Of a stretch of 35,723 bases of DNA, positions 13,260 to 20,985 are shown piece after piece. The stretch covers positions 1 through 35,723 of the forward strand of contig NZ_QNFZ01000014.1 of the NCBI RefSeq assembly GCF_003313395.1, in the 5' to 3' direction. The notes below the pieces were generated by a model. It saw nothing but the letters and a program-made list of their open reading frames with translations, had not been told where the DNA came from and made no database searches. The stretch's first letter is position 1. Each line of letters opens with the position of its first letter. Source of the stretch: Nonomuraea lactucae. GTDB lineage: Bacteria; Actinomycetota; Actinomycetes; Streptosporangiales; Streptosporangiaceae. A program made the translations under genes and the position numbers.

Positions 13260-14813
13260 AGGCAGGCGTGCGCGGGGTTCGGAGGCCACCGCGGACAGCC
13301 GCTGCCCCGCCAGCCGCGGCCACGCCTGCACCGCACAGAACGGCGCACACTGATCCCGTGCCTGATCGGGTGCTCGCCCGGCCCGCGTGCCGACGTGCAC
13401 GCAGCACTGCGTCAGCCGCTCCTCGATCATCGTCGAGATGTCCATGAACGGCTTCACCGTCACCCGCACCACTCGCTCGCCCAGCATCCTGCGCAGCTTC
13501 CTGCGCCCGCCGGGCAGCGCCGACGAAGCCAGCGTGAGCAGGGTGGCCACGCCGAGGTCGCAGTTCTCGCAGATGTCGCGCCACAACTCGCCGATCCGCG
13601 GATGCGACAGCGACGACTGCTCCGACAGCAGTCCGAGCAGCGACTCCTGTACGGCCAGCCGCAGCTCGCGCGGGATCTCGCTGTCGGCGATCCGGTTGGA
13701 CACCAGGCCGAGGTTCGCCTTGAGCCGGTCGTGCCCCATCAGCGCCACCAGCGAGCGCCACTGCCGCGCGTCGTCGCGGATCAGGTAGCCCACCGAGCAG
13801 CAGTGCGGATGCGAGCAGGGCAGAGCCGTGAGGTCGCGCCACGTGACCAGCCCCCCGGTCTGCGGGCCGAGCCGCCCGAGCACGCCCGTGTGGGTGAGCC
13901 GGTCCATCGGGTCGATCGGCCCCGACCTGCCCGAGCCGAACTGCGGCTGCAGCGACACGCCGCCGACGTACGGGGTGTCGAGGGCCAGCCGGATGACGTC
14001 GCCGATCTCGCCGTCGTTGACGCCGAGCGCCGCCGTCATCACCAGCGTGGTGAAGATCTCGCGTTCCGACAACCGCTGCACGGCCTGCGCCTTGAGGCGT
14101 CGCAGGTCACCGCCGCGGTGATGCTTCGACGCCTCGGCCGAGCTCCCGTCGTACTGCAGGTAGACCTCGACCCGCTCCCTGTGCTCGGTCAGCAGGTCGA
14201 GCAGGTCGTCGTCACGGGCGATGAGCACGCCGTTGGTGTTGATCAGGATGCGGGTGACGGGCCGCCGTACGAGCTCGCCGAGCAGGTCGGCGAGCTCCGG
14301 ATGCAGGGTCGGCTCGCCGCCGCTCAGCATGAGCACGTCGAGCTTGCCGTTCTCGCGGGCGAGGCGCTGGTCGACGTTGGCGAGAACCTCGGCCACCGGG
14401 ACGACACCGCTCAGCTCGGGGGAACTGCCGGTGAAACAGGTCGGGCAGCGCAGGTTGCACGCATCGACGATGTCCTCCAGCAGGATGCACGTGTGCTGGG
14501 TCTGCATCTCGGGCAGGCCCTGCAGGTACGCGGCGGGCACCGGCGCGAAGTTCCCGGCCACGTCCGGGATGTGCTGCTTCGTGGGAGCGGTCCATTCCTC
14601 CAGGTACGCGAGGATCTCCGGGTCCTCGTCGTACAGCGTCCGCACCAGGCCGTGCTCGCGGCACCCGCGCTCCAGCCACACCCTGCCGTCCCGAACGGCC
14701 AGATAGCCGCTCAGCCGCTCCACCCGCTCCAGGTCCTGGCCGTGGCAGTGCGGGCAGAAGGCGTTGACGTACCTCAGGATGCGGTCTCCCCGCAGTCCCA
14801 TCCCAGTGCTCAT
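13242..14813 (-). CDS. Radical SAM enzyme of the MJ0619/tetraether-synthase-like group
   Basis: The 523-residue protein starts at ATG 14813, overlapping the Lgt-like stop. An N-terminal metal-binding region has C20-P-H-C23 and C51-x-x-HG. The radical SAM core has C119-NLR-C123-PT-C126, then LMLSGGEPTLHPEL and INTNGV. The C-terminal half has further Cys clusters (PCSHPHCC, CENC, QCCVH, CAPFC) and FMDISTMIEER. This N-terminal CPxC/CxxHG plus CxxxCPTC layout and the C-terminal F-M-D...CC-H...PFC ending match the family of archaeal MJ0619, a tetraether lipid synthase (Tes) with several Fe-S clusters that joins unactivated lipid carbons. The actual substrate here is unknown. Genes for a lipid-handling Lgt-like protein and membrane proteins are in the same operon. 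Confidence 0.85.
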   Translation of the reverse strand: MSTGMGLRGDRILRYVNAFCPHCHGQDLERVERLSGYLAVRDGRVWLERGCREHGLVRTLYDEDPEILAYLEEWTAPTKQHIPDVAGNFAPVPAAYLQGLPEMQTQHTCILLEDIVDACNLRCPTCFTGSSPELSGVVPVAEVLANVDQRLARENGKLDVLMLSGGEPTLHPELADLLGELVRRPVTRILINTNGVLIARDDDLLDLLTEHRERVEVYLQYDGSSAEASKHHRGGDLRRLKAQAVQRLSEREIFTTLVMTAALGVNDGEIGDVIRLALDTPYVGGVSLQPQFGSGRSGPIDPMDRLTHTGVLGRLGPQTGGLVTWRDLTALPCSHPHCCSVGYLIRDDARQWRSLVALMGHDRLKANLGLVSNRIADSEIPRELRLAVQESLLGLLSEQSSLSHPRIGELWRDICENCDLGVATLLTLASSALPGGRRKLRRMLGERVVRVTVKPFMDISTMIEERLTQCCVHVGTRAGRAPDQARDQCAPFCAVQAWPRLAGQRLSAVASEPRARLPLEVVT

Positions 14814-15541
14814 CTGACGACCTTCCGCCGGAAAAGGGCATCGTAGTAGCCGCGTCGCCACCCGTACCCGACCCTGATCCCGAGCAGCAACAGGCCCGGG
14901 ACGAGAAACCACTGTGGCCGCGTGAGGTCCAGCCAGACGGTCTCGTTCGCCCTGGCGAACTCGACCGCGAACCGGAACACCGCGTACCCGGCCAGGTAGA
15001 GCGTGAACAGCTCGCCCGGCCGGCTGAGCCTGCCGCGCGCCCACACCAGCGCGCCGAACGCGGCCAGGTGGAACACGATCTCGTACACGAACGACGGGTG
15101 CATGGCCTGCCCCACCAGGCAGCCGGGACACTCGGGCGTGGTCGCGGGAGCATGCACCCCCCACGGCAGATCCGTGGGCCGCCCCGGTGCCTCGGTCAGA
15201 TGGCAGCCGATCCGCCCGACCGCCATCCCCAACGCCACCGCGGGGGCGAACAGATCGCCCGTCCGCTCCTTGTAGCCGATGATCCTCTTGGCCACCAGCA
15301 CACCCACGTACGCCCCGGTCAGGCCGCCGAGGACGCTCCGCGAGCCGTACAGCCAGAGATCGGACAGATCAAGCGTCTCCAGCCACCCGGCCAACCGCAT
15401 CCCGATCGCCCCACCCACCAGCGCCCCCGTGACGGTGACCAGCGACTGCTCGTTGAGCGCCCCCCGCCGCCGTGCCTCCCGTACGAACACCACAGAAGCG
15501 ACCAGCACCCCAAGGCCCACGAAAATCTCATGCAGTGGCAT
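14810..15541 (-). CDS. Lgt-like integral membrane protein (non-canonical)
   Basis: The 243-residue protein has about seven hydrophobic segments and the pattern of prolipoprotein diacylglyceryl transferase, which moves diacylglycerol from phosphatidylglycerol to a lipobox Cys. Retained parts are GMAVGRIG, LPWGV, HPSFVYEIVFHLAAF and RFAVEFAR near the C-terminus. Two positions differ from canonical Lgt: the HGGL motif reads LGGL (RSVLGGLTGAYVG), and GR.GN reads GRIGCHL. It is also shorter than usual (260-330). The start is ATG 15541, one base after the upstream stop, and the stop overlaps the radical SAM start. It is more likely a specialised lipid-group transferase working with the radical SAM enzyme than the housekeeping Lgt. 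Confidence 0.8.
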   Translation of the reverse strand: MPLHEIFVGLGVLVASVVFVREARRRGALNEQSLVTVTGALVGGAIGMRLAGWLETLDLSDLWLYGSRSVLGGLTGAYVGVLVAKRIIGYKERTGDLFAPAVALGMAVGRIGCHLTEAPGRPTDLPWGVHAPATTPECPGCLVGQAMHPSFVYEIVFHLAAFGALVWARGRLSRPGELFTLYLAGYAVFRFAVEFARANETVWLDLTRPQWFLVPGLLLLGIRVGYGWRRGYYDALFRRKVVR

Positions 15542-15542
15542 G

Positions 15543-16214
15543 TCAGGCGTACAACTCCGGATTGAGCCCCGTACAGAACCCCGCCGAGACGATCGACCAC
15601 AAGGCCCACCCGATCATCAGCCCCAGCCCCAGCCCGGTCGCCCACGGCCGCCGCACGAACAACAGCCCGGTCCCTGCCCCCAGCCCCACCAGCGCCAGCA
15701 CCACGGCCCCGGCCGCGACGAACCCAGCGCTGGTGCCGCTGTTCTGCTCCATGGACGCGATGACGATGAAGAACCCGACGACGACATTGATCACGCTGTA
15801 GACCACAAACCCGACAAACGCCAACCCCACCACCACCCCAGCGGACCCGCCCCCGGAACCAGGCGCAGGCCCCGGCGGCACCCCCCACCCACCGGGCGGC
15901 ATCCCTCCAGGCGGCACGCCCCCCGCCCCACCAGGGAGCCCACCCACTCGCGGTGGCACGTCACCCGCTCCGGCGGGGGATCCGCCCACTCCCGGCGAAT
16001 CGCCCTCCACTCCGGCCGGACCCCGACCCGGGCCCGGCAGCGATCCACCTTGACCCGGCACCACCCCATGACCAGCGGGCGACACCTCGCCCTGCCCAGG
16101 CGACCGCATGTCACCTGGAAGCGCATCGCCCCGCCCCTGCCCCTGCTCCGGCCCACTTTCGCCAGAGGCCGACCCGATTCCGTCCGGAGAATCCGGTGGT
16201 GGTGGTGTGTTCAT
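15543..16214 (-). CDS. Pro/Gly-rich membrane protein, first gene of the operon
   Basis: The 223-residue protein starts at ATG 16214 (GGGAGAG about 10 bases upstream). Residues 1-125 are low-complexity and rich in Gly, Pro and Ser, with repeated PG/GG turns. Residues 126-223 hold three hydrophobic helices (GVVVGLAFVGFVVYSVINVVVGFFIVIAS; AAGAVVLALVGLGAGTGLLFV; GLGLGLMIGWALWSIVSAGF) and end in CTGLNPELYA. The membrane part is clearly paralogous to the protein at 16419-16757. Only one base separates it from the Lgt-like gene, so it belongs to that transcript. No enzymatic motif is seen. The third-position GC bias of the low-complexity part makes the opposite strand look open too, but the membrane part supports this strand. 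Confidence 0.75.
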   Translation of the reverse strand: MNTPPPPDSPDGIGSASGESGPEQGQGRGDALPGDMRSPGQGEVSPAGHGVVPGQGGSLPGPGRGPAGVEGDSPGVGGSPAGAGDVPPRVGGLPGGAGGVPPGGMPPGGWGVPPGPAPGSGGGSAGVVVGLAFVGFVVYSVINVVVGFFIVIASMEQNSGTSAGFVAAGAVVLALVGLGAGTGLLFVRRPWATGLGLGLMIGWALWSIVSAGFCTGLNPELYA

Positions 16215-16418
16215 CTACGTGAGCTCTCCCTGATCCGAAGCCAGGCTAGGGGTCAGCACTTGCATTTGTCTGTACGGATCCCCCAGAACCACAACCCACA
16301 GGCCACAAGCCGCACCAGAAGGACACGACCACAGACCCACGACGACCGAAGGACGCGAGACGAGCCCCAAAAGAAGCCCAGCAACCCAGGCGCCAAGACG
16401 TATCAGCCGGCCCCTGGC

Positions 16419-16757
16419 CTACGCGTACATCCCTGGATTCAGCCCTGTGCAGTACCCGGCCGTGACAATCGACGCCAACGCCCAGCCGATCAGCAGCCCA
16501 AGCCCCAGCCCCAGCGCCCAAGACCGACGCAGCACCAGCAAGACGATGCCACCCCCGAGGGCAGCCAACGCCAAGATCACCGCCCCGACGCCGATCGCCA
16601 CCGAAGACTCCATGCTCAGCACCACAATGGCGACCACCACGTTGAAGACCCAGTAGCCGAAGGCCCCAACGAACGCCAACCCGACGACCACCCCGGTCCT
16701 CCGAGGCGGCTCCGGCACACCCGGCTGCTGCGGCGGCGGCACACTCACACCGATCAC
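16419..16757 (-). CDS. Small three-helix membrane protein, paralogue of 15543-16214
   Basis: The 112-residue protein starts at GTG 16757; GTG 16748 is an alternative. After a short Pro-rich head (VPPPQQPGVPEPP) it has three hydrophobic helices and ends in CTGLNPGMYA. It aligns with the C-terminal 98 residues of the next gene along its whole membrane part: VVVGLAFVG, then NVVV, GLGLGL-IGWAL-SIV-AG-CTGLNP--YA. The two arose by duplication, and only the downstream copy gained the long Gly/Pro head. The gap between them is 204 bases, so it may have its own transcript. Function unknown. Confidence 0.7.
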   Translation of the reverse strand: MIGVSVPPPQQPGVPEPPRRTGVVVGLAFVGAFGYWVFNVVVAIVVLSMESSVAIGVGAVILALAALGGGIVLLVLRRSWALGLGLGLLIGWALASIVTAGYCTGLNPGMYA

Positions 16758-17118
16758 CCTACGTGCCCACCCACCACACGAGTGAGAGCTGACATGCGTC
16801 GTGGTAGTGACCCCGGCGATGTCGAGCTCCCTCGCGATCTCCGCATTGGACGACCCACGCCCACGCGACGCACCGGAAGGACCGGGACAAGTTCCGCCGC
16901 CGCTTCGCCGACGGCCCCCGGCCCCCCGCCAGGCGGCATGGCCCGCGCTCGCCCCGAGTGGGCCATCTGGCTACGCATCGCTCTTGATCCCCCTGATCGC
17001 CCTCATCCGGCCCATCAGCCACACCCTCTGGTCCAGCAGGACGGAGTCGGCACGCTCATGAGCGCGGTAACCGGTTCGAGTCACTCCCGAAGACCCGCTA
17101 TGCTTGCTTACGCAGCGA
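16758..17118. other. Intergenic stretch without a convincing gene
   Basis: No supported gene is seen in these 361 bases before the tRNA-Arg. A short piece (GDVELPRDLRIG at about 16820-16855) faintly recalls the start of DUF1707-type proteins, but the frame breaks at once. Decayed coding DNA is possible. The promoter of the tRNA should lie at the right end. Confidence 0.4.
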
Positions 17119-17191
17119 GCGGCCGTAGCTCAATGGATAGAGCATCTGACTACGGATCAGAAGGTTAGGGGTTCGAGTCCTCTCGGCCGCG
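17119..17191 (+). tRNA. tRNA-Arg (ACG)
   Basis: The 73-base gene has acceptor arms GCGGCCG/CGGCCGC and discriminator G. The D-arm is GCTC-AATGGAT-AGAGC. The anticodon stem TCTGA/TCAGA encloses CTACGGA with anticodon ACG. The T-arm is AGGGG-TTCGAGT-CCTCT. CCA is not encoded. Mobile-element debris starts shortly downstream, so its 3' end may also have served as an integration target, but no second copy is visible in this window. Confidence 0.95.
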
Positions 17192-17200
17192 CTCCAGGTC

Positions 17201-17235
17201 AAAGGCTCTCTGGGATGATCCCGGGGAGCCTTTTT
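17201..17235 (+). terminator. Rho-independent terminator of tRNA-Arg
   Basis: AAAGGCTC (17201-17208) pairs with GAGCCTTT (17226-17233), with an inner GGGAT/ATCCC stem, followed by a run of T. It begins 10 bases after the tRNA. Confidence 0.8.
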
Positions 17236-17339
17236 CGTGGTCGGACAGCAGCGTTGTACAGCAACGCAGGCCCACCCTTCTATGCACACCAGCGGGCTCG
17301 TGCCCTCGCCTCCAGGCCCCCGGACGCCGACGACCCTAC

Positions 17340-17645
17340 TCAGGCGCCGCTGAGTCCCTCTCTGAGGCGGCGAACCCACTCTGCGGGGAAGACTTGCTCA
17401 AGCCGCTCTTTGCTGGTTTCCAACATCCCCTCCTTCGCCAAGGGGAGAAGAGCGCCATCCTGGACCGCCTTGTGATCCTCGGGTGCCGGACAGATGAGGA
17501 CGGCGAGAATCCGGCATGTCCGTTGCAACTCCTCGATCCCCGTCGCGTGGATCATGCTCTTGATGGGTTCCCACGCCGTCCGTACGGCAAGAGCCACCAG
17601 CGGTTCGAGGAGAGCGCTGCGACGCTCGGCCTTTCGGGACCGCAT
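17340..17645 (-). pseudogene. C-terminal gene fragment cut by the transposase remnant
   Basis: The minus strand is open from the transposase remnant to a TGA at 17340 and encodes about 100 residues. The sequence looks like a genuine helical protein tail: PLVALAVRTAWEPIKSMI, EELQRTCRILAVLICPAPED and SKERLEQVFPAEWVRRL. No start codon with a ribosome-binding site is seen, and upstream the frame runs into transposase DNA in antisense. It is probably the 3' part of a gene interrupted by the insertion. The family is not recognised. Confidence 0.35.
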
Positions 17646-17659
17646 GAGGACCGTCGATC

Positions 17660-18260
17660 GTGGTGCGACGTGGTGAGTTGACCGACAAGGCGTGGGTGCG
17701 GATCGAGCCGTTGCTGCCATGAGCGGTTCAAACGCTGGGAAGAAGACGGCACTTGGGCTCGGCTGCTGGAGGAGATGCAGGTCAAGGACGACTCGATCGG
17801 CCAGGTCGAGCTGATGGGGAGCATCGATTCCACCATCGCCCGGGCGCGTCAGCACGCGGCCGGGGCCCGTAAAAGGGGGATGACGGCGGGACGATCGATA
17901 CGGAGCAATCGCAAAACCGGCAGGTGCTCGGACGGTCCCGCGGGGGGTTGACCACCAAGCTGCACCTGCTTGTCGAAGCCCGTGGGCTGCCGCTGGCGCT
18001 GTATCTGACCGGCGGCAACGTGGTCGACTGCACCGCGTTCGAGGCGGTGATGGCCAAGTTCCGGCTGCGCCGCCCGGCCGGGGGTCGTCCTGGCACCCGG
18101 CCGGGCACGCTGATCGCCGATAAGGGGTACTCCAGCCGCAAGATCCGTCTCTCGTTGATGCTGTGGCTCCGGCACGCCGAATTGTCAGACACGATGCCCC
18201 GACGTATCCAGGAGCAGGACGGCCGCCGCTTCAGGCGCGACGTCGGCGGTTCCTATGAGG
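17660..18260 (+). pseudogene. IS5-family DDE transposase remnant
   Basis: The start reads VVRRGELTDKAWVRIEPLLP at 17660 and then stops (TGA). After a deletion of about 50 codons the family sequence resumes in another frame with ERFKRWEEDGTWARLLEEMQ, VKDDSIG and IDSTIARARQHAAGARKRG. A further frame change gives LGRSRGGLTTKLHLLVEARG, NVVDCTAFEAVMA and IADKGYSSRKIR. A decayed TMPRRIQEQDGRR segment follows. The first two catalytic Asp (IDST and VVD) are present; the Glu of the C-terminal VVER box is lost. Several frameshifts and deletions make it inactive. Terminal inverted repeats were not found. Confidence 0.75.
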
Positions 18261-18437
18261 GCATTGGCATGGATGCGAACATCGCGGAGCACAAAGCCCG
18301 TCAGCACGTCCGGTTGACGCTTCTGCGTGGTGAAGAGCCTGAGCCGACGAGACATCGCCACAGTGAGAAGTGGCACTACTAGCGAATGCGCAGAAGCGTC
18401 CCAGGGGTTCTGGAGCGCTTCCACGTGGCAGGCTCGG

Positions 18438-18540
18438 TCACGTCAGAGTCCTGCCGAGCTTGGCGAGCGCCTTGAGCTTCTCATCGAGGGAGGCGTGGGC
18501 GTAGATCGTCATGACGCCACAGCACCGGCTGTGGCGGGTC
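18438..18540 (-). pseudogene. Tail of a tyrosine-recombinase integrase
   Basis: On the minus strand the last 30 or so codons read HSRCCGVMTIYAHASLDEK and LKALAKLGRTL, then stop at 18438. The MTIYAHASLDEK-KAL-KLG ending, with the catalytic Tyr in IYAH, is typical of actinomycete phage-type integrases. Nothing else of the gene is recognisable upstream. It supports an old integration event downstream of the tRNA-Arg gene. Confidence 0.6.
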
Positions 18541-18581
18541 GCATCAGCTTGCCGTGTGAAGGAGTCCCGGGCTCCTGATAC

Positions 18582-20090
18582 ATGATGATCTGTGTGGAGA
18601 CGGCCAGGAACGTGATGACGGCTGGCACGTTGGGTGCGTTGCTGGACCGTTCGCTTGTGCAGATGGCGGAGGCTGCCGCGGACGCCAGAACCTACGATCG
18701 TGAGACCATTTACACGGTTTCCGACGTGTGGGACAACAACACCTTTCCCTTGTTCCGCGCACTGGCCGCCCGTACATGGTGGGGCCGTGACCGGCGGGCA
18801 CGTGCCGCCCTGGAGTGGATGGCCGCTTTCGGTGTGGAGCGGCGGACGTGGATGGCGGAGCAGTCGGCGATCGCCGGGTACCCGTTGCTGCCACCGTCGA
18901 TGGGGACCGACCGCCACTACCGCCACTACCGCGATTACCGGGGAGTCGTGAGGGCGTCTAGGGAGCCGCTGACGACGGAGGTCGCCGCGGCGGTCGGCGT
19001 CGACTACGACCTGGCCACCGCCGAGGTTCGCTCCCTGTTGTTGGAACGGATCGGCACCCGGTTGACCGGCGCCCTGGTTGTGACCGCCCGACGCCGATAC
19101 ACCTCTGAACGGCCAGCCGACGAGGTCGCCGAGTTACGGCTGCGGCTAGACGAGGTCACCGACGCACACTTCAATTCCCATGACTCGTCCAGGATCACCA
19201 TGGATTTCGGGACGGGACAGGTGGCGATCGGCATGGGGAAACGCGGAATCCTGCGTGCGGCGGGTGCCACCGTCCACCCCGACGACCTGAGCTGGCACCT
19301 GTCCGCAGCAGGCCGAGCGTTCGATGCGCGAACCCTGGCGGGCTCGCGGCCATCTCATGAGGCTCCTCCGCCGCGATGGCAGGAACCGCTGGGCGAGGGC
19401 CCTTTGGTCGCCGCGACGATCCTGCACAATGCGATGCTGCAGATTCGTATGGTCCGCTACGCCCGCCATGCCGGTGAGGTCTTGGTTCGACCTTTATGTC
19501 TGGCGTTTGCCGGCGCGGGGAAGTCCATTCTCGCCGCAAGCACGTACATGCGGGCGAGCCGGCGCGAGGAGGCATTCCGTCAGCTGGTCGAGGGCTGGGT
19601 ACGGAAAGGAGGGCCTGACCTGGCTCCCTGGTTCGCGGCGCGCCTGCGCGCACTCGCCGGCGAGGTCAGCGGCACGACCCGAGAGTGGGTCACATCGGTG
19701 ATACCGCAGCTGGAACGAGACTCCGAGGTGGAGGGAGGGGCAGCCTCCGATCTGCCTGCGGAGGCCGAGCTGCGGTTGGTCAAATACGTGGCAGCGCACA
19801 CTCGGCATGAACATCCATACGCCGGCTCGGCCCTGGTCCAGTTGGCCGTGCCGCCTCGTCCCCAAGCCGGCCAAGATGAATCCTGGACCTTGTATGGATG
19901 GGAGTTCACGAGCCCTCATCTTTTCCAGTTGAGCGACACCGTCTTCCACGGCGCCACTAACCCACAGCTGATAGGAGCCCCTGGGGCGGTCCGCTCCCTC
20001 AGCCTGAACGGTGGCGACCTCACTGTGGCCACCGCGAAGCTCGAAGACCCCCTGTGGCGTCATCTGGGCACTGCGGCCGCTTCTACTTGA
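18582..20090 (+). CDS. Unrecognised 502-residue protein
   Basis: The frame is open from ATG 18582 to TGA 20088-20090; GTG 18612 is another possible start, and neither has a good ribosome-binding site. No membrane helix or signal peptide is seen. The N-terminal part (about 1-120) is rich in aromatic and basic residues (FPLFRALAARTWWGRDRRAR; HYRHYRDYRG). A middle part has alternating strands (SSRITMDFGTGQVAIGMGKRG). FAGAGKSI at about residue 310 looks like part of a P-loop, but the first Gly of GxxxxGK[ST] is Ala and no Walker B follows, so ATP binding is doubtful. It sits directly after the integrase tail and is probably horizontally acquired. No family could be assigned. Confidence 0.6.
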   Translation: MMICVETARNVMTAGTLGALLDRSLVQMAEAAADARTYDRETIYTVSDVWDNNTFPLFRALAARTWWGRDRRARAALEWMAAFGVERRTWMAEQSAIAGYPLLPPSMGTDRHYRHYRDYRGVVRASREPLTTEVAAAVGVDYDLATAEVRSLLLERIGTRLTGALVVTARRRYTSERPADEVAELRLRLDEVTDAHFNSHDSSRITMDFGTGQVAIGMGKRGILRAAGATVHPDDLSWHLSAAGRAFDARTLAGSRPSHEAPPPRWQEPLGEGPLVAATILHNAMLQIRMVRYARHAGEVLVRPLCLAFAGAGKSILAASTYMRASRREEAFRQLVEGWVRKGGPDLAPWFAARLRALAGEVSGTTREWVTSVIPQLERDSEVEGGAASDLPAEAELRLVKYVAAHTRHEHPYAGSALVQLAVPPRPQAGQDESWTLYGWEFTSPHLFQLSDTVFHGATNPQLIGAPGAVRSLSLNGGDLTVATAKLEDPLWRHLGTAAAST

Positions 20091-20134
20091 AACTGAATTC
20101 AGATTATATTGCTGGCAATCGCAGGAGGTGCACC

Positions 20135-20935
20135 ATGCCAACCATCGACGTCAACGGCACGACGCTCTACTACGAGGACGACGGTCCACGGGATGCTCCG
20201 GCGCTCGTCATGAGCCCGTCGATGTTCTTCGACACCCGGATGTTCCAAGCCCAGGCCGATCACTTCAACGACCGCTACCGGGTGATCCGGTACGACCATC
20301 GAGGACAGGGGCGCAGTGCTCGTGCCCCCCGCGATCAGCTCGATTACGACACGCTCACCCAGGACGTCGTCGAGCTCATTGGCGCGCTCGGCATCGCGCC
20401 GGTCGTGTTCGTCGGCAACTCGATGGGCGGGTTCGTCGGGCTCCGGCTCGCGGCACGTCACCCCGAGCTGCTGCGCTCGGCGGTCGTCATGGGTACGTCA
20501 GCCGACGTCGAGGAGCAGGTGGAGGAGATGGACGTCCTCATTGACGTGCTCGGCGAGCACGGCATGGAGCCGATCTTGGAGGGTCTACTCACGTTCATGA
20601 TGGGCGAGACCACCCTGAACGACCCGTCTCGTGCCCACATCCTCGCCGGGGTGCGCCAGCTCCTCTTGAGTCGTGGCCCCGAGTACGCGGACGCGGCGTG
20701 GCACATCCCGCACCGGGCCGGCGTCTTGGACGAGCTGGCCGCGATCACCGTCCCGCTCGTCGTCGTCGCAGGCACCGAGGACCACACCTATCCGCCCGAG
20801 AAGTCCAAGCAGATCGTCGCGGGGGTGCCACACGCCGAGCTGGTCGTAATGGAGCACACGGGTCACGTCCACGCCCTGGAGAATCCTGACGGTGTGATCG
20901 ACCTGCTCGAGCGGCATCTCCCCACGGTGGTGTGA
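20135..20935 (+). CDS. Alpha/beta hydrolase
   Basis: The start is ATG 20135, six bases after AGGAGG; the frame is open further upstream, but this site decides it. The 266-residue protein has the oxyanion region ALVMSPSMFFDTRM, YDHRGQGRSA, the nucleophile elbow VGNSMGG (Ser96), a cap region (about 120-190), the acid in VVAGTEDHTYPPEKS and the catalytic His in HTGHVHALENPD. It resembles 3-oxoadipate enol-lactonase/PcaD-like and related small hydrolases; the usual HG in the oxyanion region is replaced by SP. It is soluble and stands alone, with a short AT-rich promoter region containing the palindrome CTGAATTCAG (20093-20102). The substrate cannot be inferred. Confidence 0.9.
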   Translation: MPTIDVNGTTLYYEDDGPRDAPALVMSPSMFFDTRMFQAQADHFNDRYRVIRYDHRGQGRSARAPRDQLDYDTLTQDVVELIGALGIAPVVFVGNSMGGFVGLRLAARHPELLRSAVVMGTSADVEEQVEEMDVLIDVLGEHGMEPILEGLLTFMMGETTLNDPSRAHILAGVRQLLLSRGPEYADAAWHIPHRAGVLDELAAITVPLVVVAGTEDHTYPPEKSKQIVAGVPHAELVVMEHTGHVHALENPDGVIDLLERHLPTVV

Positions 20936-20938
20936 CGA

Positions 20939-20985
20939 GGGAGAGTCAGTGGTCACCACGGTCTGCCGGGTGACCACCGACTCCC
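20939..20985 (+). terminator. Hairpin after the alpha/beta hydrolase
   Basis: GGGAGAGTCAGTGGTCACC (20939-20957) pairs with GGTGACCACCGACTCCC (20969-20985), with small bulges. It begins three bases after the hydrolase stop and is a plausible terminator, though without a T-run. Confidence 0.65.

Noticed and set aside
13395-14846. Plus-strand frame of 483 codons opposite the radical SAM gene
   Set aside because: Its translation is Arg/Gln/His/Pro-rich without any motif, while the minus strand has the complete radical SAM signature.
14810-15541. Housekeeping prolipoprotein diacylglyceryl transferase (lgt)
   Set aside because: The key HGGL histidine and the Asn of GRxGN are changed, and the gene is locked into a radical SAM operon; a specialised Lgt-like enzyme is more likely.
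15279-17168. Plus-strand frame of 629 codons across the membrane-protein genes and the tRNA
   Set aside because: It is Pro/Arg/Thr-rich low-complexity sequence running into the tRNA-Arg gene; both minus-strand membrane proteins align with each other, which supports the other strand.
18582-20090. P-loop ATPase for the orphan protein because of FAGAGKS
   Set aside because: The first Gly of the Walker A motif is replaced and no Walker B follows, so ATPase activity is not claimed.
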